This document shows, one piece after another, positions 58,704 to 64,000 of a stretch of DNA of 64,000 nt (within the stretch, counting starts at the first letter, position 1; the number at the start of each line of letters is the position of its first letter). The stretch is from Euborellia annulipes (taxonomy: Eukaryota > Arthropoda > Insecta > Dermaptera > Anisolabididae): assembly GCA_023213315.1 (NCBI GenBank), contig JAKCPI010015529.1, forward strand, positions 1 to 64,000, written 5' to 3'. The notes beneath the pieces are model-generated. The model saw nothing but the letters and a program-made list of their open reading frames with translations, ran no database searches and was not told the DNA's origin. The position numbers and the translations under genes are program-made.

Positions 58704-60267
58704 TACCGGGTGGGCCAATAGTGCGTGGACGGAAGATTGTGGGCTTATTAACGGACATTTTTAAAATTTGTTGATCGCACATAATGTGGGGCCTTTTAGG
58801 GCTACAAATTAAAAATATTTTTGTTCCAATTGCACCTCATATACAGGGTGGTCCATATCAAAGTTATGTTTTTTTAAATGGAACGCCCTGTATATTATTG
58901 CATATTTGGATTCTACGGCCAATTTTAGTATGACTTTATGTCATGCAATGTATTCCAAACCAAACCGTTTAGCCGCAAATCGGGCTTTTGTGAAAAAACT
59001 GCTGTCTGGAAAAAATTGAATATCTCTCGAACCATAAAACTTAGGGAACTGTTCTTTTGTGATTTTACTAACATTGAAATGTACTAATGTAGGCCAAATG
59101 GGTAACCCGGAATTATCCTTATGTTGGGAGATATGGCCATGCCAATTTGGAAAATTTCAATCATGGATAACTTCATTTTTTCAAATGGAACATGCTACTT
59201 TTTTTATGCCATGGGACGTGAAATTCAATTATCTTTCAGCTGATATAAGGTTGTCTATATCTATCTTTGGTAGTTTTCTTTTTATTCCAAAATATCTGAT
59301 AACGAAAAAAAAAAATTTTATTATAGACAAAATAATTTAAAAAAAAATCCAAACGCAAAACAAAATTGTAATAAATGGACAAATTATGCTAAATATTCGA
59401 AAAAGTCTTTAAATTTCCCTTAAAATCATTTATTTGAACTTCTCGAAAAAGAAATTAGGGTTATGTTCAGGTTAGGAGGTGCGCCATCTTGTTGACAAAT
59501 CATAACCCGAATTTGAGCAAGCGGGACTTCTTTGAGAAGTTCAAATAAATGATTTTAAGGGAAATTTAAAGACATTTTCGAATATTTAGGATAATTTGTC
59601 CATTTATTACAATTTTGTTTTGCGTTTGGATTTTTTTAAAATTATTTTGTCTATAATAAATTTTTTTTTTTTCGTTATCGGATATTTTGGAATAAAAGAA
59701 AACCACCAAAGATAGATATAGACAACCTTATATCAGCTGAAAGATAATTGAATTTCACGTCCCATGGCATAAAAAAAAGTAGCATGTTCCATTTGAAAAA
59801 ATGAAGTTATCCATGATTGAAATTTTCCAAATTGGCATGGCCATATCTCCCAACATAAGGATAATCCGGGTCACCCATTTGGCCTACATTAGTACATTTC
59901 ATGGTTAGTAACCTCACAAAAGAACAGTTCCCCAAGTTTTATGGTTCGCGAGATATTCAATTTTTTCCAGACAGCAGTTTTTTCACAAAAGCCCGATTTG
60001 CGGCTAAACGGTTTGGTTTGGAATACATTACATGACATAAACTCATACTAAAATTGGCCGTAGAATCCAATATGCAATAATATACAGGGCGTTCCATTTA
60101 AAAACATAACTTTGATATGGACCACCCTGTATATGAGGTGCAATTGGAACAAAAATATTTCTAATTTGTAGCCCTAAAGGCCCCACATTATGTGCGATCA
60201 ACAAATTTTAAAATGTCCGTTAATAAGCCCACAATCTTCCGTCCACGCACTATTGGCCCACCCGGTA
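58704..60267. mobile_element. 1.56-kb foldback element with TA flanks
   Basis: Ends TACCGGGTGGGCCAATAGTG and CACTATTGGCCCACCCGGTA, flanked by TA (58702-58703 and 60268-60269). Arms of about 745 bp pair end to end (for example ATACAGGGTGGTCCATATCA with its inverse), leaving a spacer of about 75 bp near 59452-59526. A 93-codon frame at 59059-59340 sits in one arm only and is not conserved in the other, so I do not call it a gene. Confidence 0.88.
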
Positions 60268-60491
60268 TAGGTCTATATATATTTATTTATTTACATACAA
60301 AATTTTGCATTTCTGCTGATTGTTAAATTAAGTGAAGATAATATTATGCTTGAAATTTTTAATAAAAAAAAATATTTAAATTATTTATTATATATATAAT
60401 ATATTGATAACTCTTTTTTTCGAATTAATAATAATAACTGGTTATCTTTAAGTTTTTTTTTTATAAACACTTTATATATAATATTAATTTT

Positions 60492-61161
60492 ACTTTCTCT
60501 TACCTATGTATATTATGTAATATATATATAGAGAGAAAGTATTGGTTTCATGTCAAAAATTCGATGTCGAGATTTTGATGGATCTTCACGTTTTGAGGTC
60601 CCCTGAATCCAAAAAGTGGTTTTCGCGACATGGTCTGTCTGTGGGGGGGTGGGTGGGGGGGTGTGTGTGTGTGTGTGTTCAATTTTAAGCATGAAGGAAT
60701 TGAGCTATGAGGTTGAAATTTTATATTTAAGTTAAACACCCCCGGGACCGGAAAAATAAGCTTTTAATCAAAATCGGCCAAAGAGTACTAGTACTTTACT
60801 GATGTACTTTTTCAGTTTTTTTCGATTTTCTCAAAATTTGCTCCAACGATTTTTTTTAAAATTCAAAAATCAATTATTTTTTAGATGCTCTTTAAAATGT
60901 ATATTCTCATTTTGCGATTGAAATCTTCTGAAGACCACTTTACTCTTGTATTTCATAGGGAAGGATAGGAGAAATGGTTGCCATGGTAACAAAATATAAA
61001 TATTTTCCTACTTATAAATTTTACATCTGAATTCCAATGTTCCGTACTGTCGGGAACTAAATATATGTCGACACAAAAAATCTGGTGTGACAAGCACAGA
61101 ACACAACTTTCGATTACCGAAGGTAAGAGAAAGTTGTGTGCTGTGCGCCAGTCACACCAGA
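60492..61161 (-). mobile_element. hairpin-ended dispersed element, copy C
   Basis: Minus-strand copy of the family: closing palindrome at 60492, GGTGGG/TG microsatellite at 60642-60680, and hairpin at 61081-61161. A second partial unit with its own hairpin (61282-61361) follows in the same orientation, after a T run. Confidence 0.85.
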
Positions 61162-61281
61162 TTTTTTTTTTTTTTTATTCAGGGTGAGGCCACACCGTTT
61201 CCCATACTTATAAATTTTACATCTGAATTCATATGTTCCATACTGTCATGTCGGGAACTAAATATATGTCGACACAAAAAA

Positions 61282-61361
61282 TCTGGTGTGACAAGCACAG
61301 AACACAACTTTCGATTACCGAAGGTAAGAGAAAGTTGTGTGCTATGCGCCAGTCACCCAGA
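61282..61361. repeat. 80-nt hairpin repeat, extra tandem copy
   Basis: TCTGGTGTGACAAGCACAGA, loop ATTACCGAAGGTAAG, GTTGTGTGCTATGCGCC and GTCACCCAGA. It lacks one C and has G-to-A changes relative to the copy at 61081. Preceded by 61196-61265, which repeats the GTCGACAC flank. Confidence 0.85.
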
Positions 61362-62269
61362 TTTTTTATAATATAAATTTAATTTTATATATATTTTTTT
61401 CTATATTTATAAATAATATTTTTCTACTTCTAATAAAAATACATGTATGTGTAATATATATTGATTCACAACACAATTTATATTCTATATATACCTATAT
61501 AAGTATCTATATATTTATTATTATATTTAAAAACAATATACCGGATATATATATAATTTAGTATATAAATCTTGCACTTAATCTACAATCAGCCACAATG
61601 CATTACAGACGCAATTTTTCTAAAATTTGTTATGAAATTGCGTCGGGAACTTGATATACAATACCATTTCGTGTACTTCATTGTTCCGGCAGGCCGGCTT
61701 GTGCGCTTGCCCCCCTAAATTTAGAAAATAAATATTCATTTAAAAAAGAAATTGATTCTTAAAAAACAGTACAATAAAACACATAATAGCTTTCGATAGT
61801 ACAAATATACTTATCTAAATAATATTAAAAAATGGAGTGTTTGTATACAAAAATTTATTTATTTAATTGCTGAGCGTTCAGGTTTGACCTAAAAGCCATT
61901 TGAAAAAAGAGACCTGAATACAATATGATTATGACAGATACCATTAAGGAGGTAGGACCGCCGGGAGATTTATCATATCGATTAATCCGTTCATTTTACG
62001 GATTATTTATTTATTTTTTATAAAGAATTGATTAAATCAATATAAAATAAAACAATTACTTGATTTTATTATATAAAATCAATTTTATATTTAAATGAAA
62101 TTAAAATTAATGGCAATGAATGAGCTAAAAAATGAATGAGCAAATTAATAGAGAACGGATTTTTCGAGATGACTTATAGGACAATCATAAAATGTCCTTG
62201 TTATTATTATAAGGCACCGGCATATTGTATGACACTATTTTGGCGTAATGGAGGTGACGCGCCCATAGA
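61362..62269. other. Kr-h1 3' side, probable 3' UTR and flank
   Basis: No coding frame. A hairpin GACGCAATTT/AAATTGCGTC lies at about 61608-61644. TTTATT words (AATAAA on the minus strand) occur at several places between 61860 and 62010, so a poly-A site there is plausible but not assigned. Confidence 0.4.
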
Positions 62270-62638
62270 TTAAAAAATCATTCGTGAACGTTTTCTTGGT
62301 GGTAAACTGAATTCAGGTCGTGGAGGATCGGGAGATGCATTTGGACTTTCTGGAGGAGTCAAAGGCGGATCCTCTACTACGATTGGTTCTTCATAAATGA
62401 CTACACGGCGCATAGGTTCAGGGCAAATATAAACGACTTCTTGAACAGGTTCAATTGGTGGGGGAGGTGGTGGTGCTGCAGGTACCGGGGTGTTGGTAGG
62501 TAATGGGACATCCTCACAAGCTGCGGCGGCTGCTGCTACAACCAGCAAGGCTGGATTGACACCTTGTTGAATTTGATTAGGGAATATATAATAATTGTTC
62601 ATTTCATCCTCTTTATTCTCTTTATCGGAGGAGACTCG
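62270..62638 (-). CDS. Kr-h1: Kr-h1 C-terminal tail, in frame after two stop codons
   Basis: Directly after TAG-TAG (62644-62639), the same frame reads RVSSDKENKEDEMNNYYIFP, then an alanine run, a proline run, VVYICPEPMRRVVIYEEP, PPLTPPESPNASPDP and a basic end LPPRKRSRMIF. Acidic, Pro-rich, SPP-rich and RKRS-ending tails are what I expect for Kr-h1. An open frame starts at Met 62602. It belongs to the gene either by readthrough, or because small sequence errors hide the joining frame. Confidence 0.75.
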   Translation of the reverse strand, partial: RVSSDKENKEDEMNNYYIFPNQIQQGVNPALLVVAAAAAACEDVPLPTNTPVPAAPPPPPPIEPVQEVVYICPEPMRRVVIYEEPIVVEDPPLTPPESPNASPDPPRPEFSLPPRKRSRMIF

Positions 62639-62641
62639 CTA

Positions 62642-63538
62642 CTAGATGATGTTGCCGATGAGGTAGATGAAGGTGTTGGGCGATTCAGCATGTGATTTAA
62701 AATGAACTTCCATCGTATTTTTAGAAGTAAAAGTTTCATGACATATTGTACATTTGTAGACTTTTTCTCCATAATGAGCAGCTTGATGTAATTTTAACAC
62801 ATGACTATAACCGAAAGATTTGCCACAAATATCGCATTTGTATGGCTTTTCACCTGTATGGGTGCGAGTATGAACATTTAACTGTTTGCTACAGGTGAAA
62901 CCTTTTCCACATTCTTTGCAAACATAGGGCTTTTCACCTGTATGAGAACGCATGTGGATAACCAGCTGCCCGCTCTGAATGAATGTCTTAGCACAGACTG
63001 AGCACTTGTGAGGCCGTTCTCCCGTATGAATTCTCATGTGAAGTTGTAATTTGCCGCTATGTACAAAGGCCCGCTCACAGACATCGCATTTATACGGACG
63101 TTCTTTGGTATGAATTCTCTGATGCACTGAGAGATTCTCTTTAACTGAGAAGGATTTATCGCACAAATCACATTGATATGGCTTTTCGCCTGTATGGGTG
63201 CGCTTATGTCGGGTAAGTAGTGCAGGTATAGTAAATTTTTTGCCGCAATAATTACACTGATAAGGATCTTCACCTTCATTGGCTTCTTTATTATGTTTGC
63301 GAACATGAGTTTGATAAGTAGCTCTTCGAGTAAAAGTTTTGCCACAAAAATTACATTCAAGAGACTTATCCATATCCATTGGTGAATTTGTAGTTGAGGT
63401 GGGTAGTGATGTATCGGCTGGTGCAGTGACCAGAGAAGGTGTCGTTGTCGCTATTGCTCCAGCTGGAGCTTTTTGTTGCTGTCCATGCGGAAAATCGGGC
63501 AAATCAGGACTGCAAACGACGTTTAGCTGACTTGCCAT
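62642..63538 (-). CDS. Kr-h1: Krueppel homolog 1, zinc-finger part
   Basis: A nuclear C2H2 transcription factor that mediates juvenile-hormone action and represses metamorphosis genes. It has 298 codons from ATG at 63538. A short Pro/Thr-rich start is followed by eight C2H2 fingers (residues about 59-283) with the TGEKPY-type linkers. The finger sequences fit insect Kr-h1: SVKENLSVHQRIHTKERPYK, FIQSGQLVIHMRSHTGEKPY, CSKQLNVHTRTHTGEKPY and LKLHQAAHYGEKVYKCTICH. All Cys and His ligands are present. A stop in the same frame lies 11 codons upstream of ATG. The frame ends at TAG 62642 shortly after finger 8, where insect orthologs usually go on; see the tail at 62270-62638. Confidence 0.93.
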   Translation of the reverse strand: MASQLNVVCSPDLPDFPHGQQQKAPAGAIATTTPSLVTAPADTSLPTSTTNSPMDMDKSLECNFCGKTFTRRATYQTHVRKHNKEANEGEDPYQCNYCGKKFTIPALLTRHKRTHTGEKPYQCDLCDKSFSVKENLSVHQRIHTKERPYKCDVCERAFVHSGKLQLHMRIHTGERPHKCSVCAKTFIQSGQLVIHMRSHTGEKPYVCKECGKGFTCSKQLNVHTRTHTGEKPYKCDICGKSFGYSHVLKLHQAAHYGEKVYKCTICHETFTSKNTMEVHFKSHAESPNTFIYLIGNII

Positions 63539-64000
63539 TTGCTTTGCTTTCGAACTACGAAGTTTCGACTAGTCCACTACCGCCGGCGTTTAAAAATCCA
63601 ACCATTTCAGAAACGCGACTCCACAGGTTATCTGGTGAAAGAGTATTTGGTTTATAATCCAAAATTAAACTTCATAACCACTCTTGTTGTTTTTGTTCCC
63701 ACACATTGGTATTCATAATACTCTCATATACATAAACCGATTACACTTTGATGCACGATGCAATAGAGTGCACGTGATGATAGAGACTTTATTTAAGCCA
63801 TTTGGATACCAGATGGCTTAAATAGAAATGCCTGAACCCACAATAGATATATTACATAGATAATATATTGAATATATACAATATATATTAATAATAACGG
63901 TTATCGTCAAATTCAGGTCAAAGTCTTAAATTGCCAATGGGGTTGTAACTCACAGGATTTTACATATGAAAAAATGCAAACGCCAGATGTAAGAGGCGCT
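63539..64000 (-). promoter_or_regulatory. Kr-h1 upstream region
   Basis: 5' UTR, intron or promoter. A possible acceptor (CTCTTTCACCAG, about 63630) lies upstream of the ATG. A perfect 12-bp palindrome TATTTAAGCCAT/ATGGCTTAAATA lies at 63791-63825. An E-box CACGTG is at 63771-63776, the core of known juvenile-hormone response elements of Kr-h1, though the same hexamer occurs several times elsewhere in the window. Confidence 0.3.

Noticed and set aside
59059..59340. 93-codon plus-strand frame in the large foldback
   Set aside because: Located in one arm. The other arm carries changes that do not respect the frame, and the peptide has no domain.
62642..63657. Additional frames opposite and overlapping the Kr-h1 fingers
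   Set aside because: They are shadows of the finger exon in other frames or on the other strand.

Overview
This window is AT-rich nuclear DNA from an insect. The order is not determined; nothing in the sequence fixes the species. Three things point to an insect: an odorant-receptor (Or family) gene in small exons, an eight-finger Krueppel-homolog-1 (Kr-h1) gene, and a Hipk kinase gene with long alanine, histidine and glutamine runs. All three are on the minus strand and have introns. There are no operons, CRISPR arrays or prokaryotic signals.

Layout. 1-3350: a 325-bp satellite array running in from beyond the window. 3.4-5.8 kb: non-autonomous elements. 5975-14405: eight exons of the odorant receptor, with one 6.9-kb intron full of transposable elements. 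14.5-20.2 kb: inverted-repeat elements, including a THAP-domain (P-like) remnant and head-to-head tRNA-like copies. 20.2-25.4 kb: AT-rich 3' flank or UTR of Hipk. 25422-47975: Hipk in 15 coding exons (4404 nt of CDS, 1467 residues), its introns carrying many inserted elements. About 51.2-51.6 kb: a candidate Hipk 5' UTR exon. 51.7-62.2 kb: repeats, including a Harbinger fragment, a 99-bp tandem array and a 1.56-kb foldback. 62270-63538: Kr-h1.

Hipk is a nuclear serine/threonine kinase that phosphorylates transcription regulators. Kr-h1 is the zinc-finger repressor that acts downstream of juvenile hormone. The Or gene encodes a seven-transmembrane ligand-gated channel subunit. The genes are neighbours, and nothing suggests a shared pathway.

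The most striking non-gene feature is how many elements of unrelated families (mariner, THAP/P-like, tRNA-derived, Penelope-like, hairpin-ended) occur as head-to-head inverted dimers with similar but diverged arms. Other points of interest are an exon-like segment caught between the arms of one foldback, hammerhead-ribozyme-like motifs in two foldbacks in the last Hipk intron, a dispersed family of an 80-nt hairpin, and two in-frame stop codons between the Kr-h1 finger array and its conserved-looking tail.
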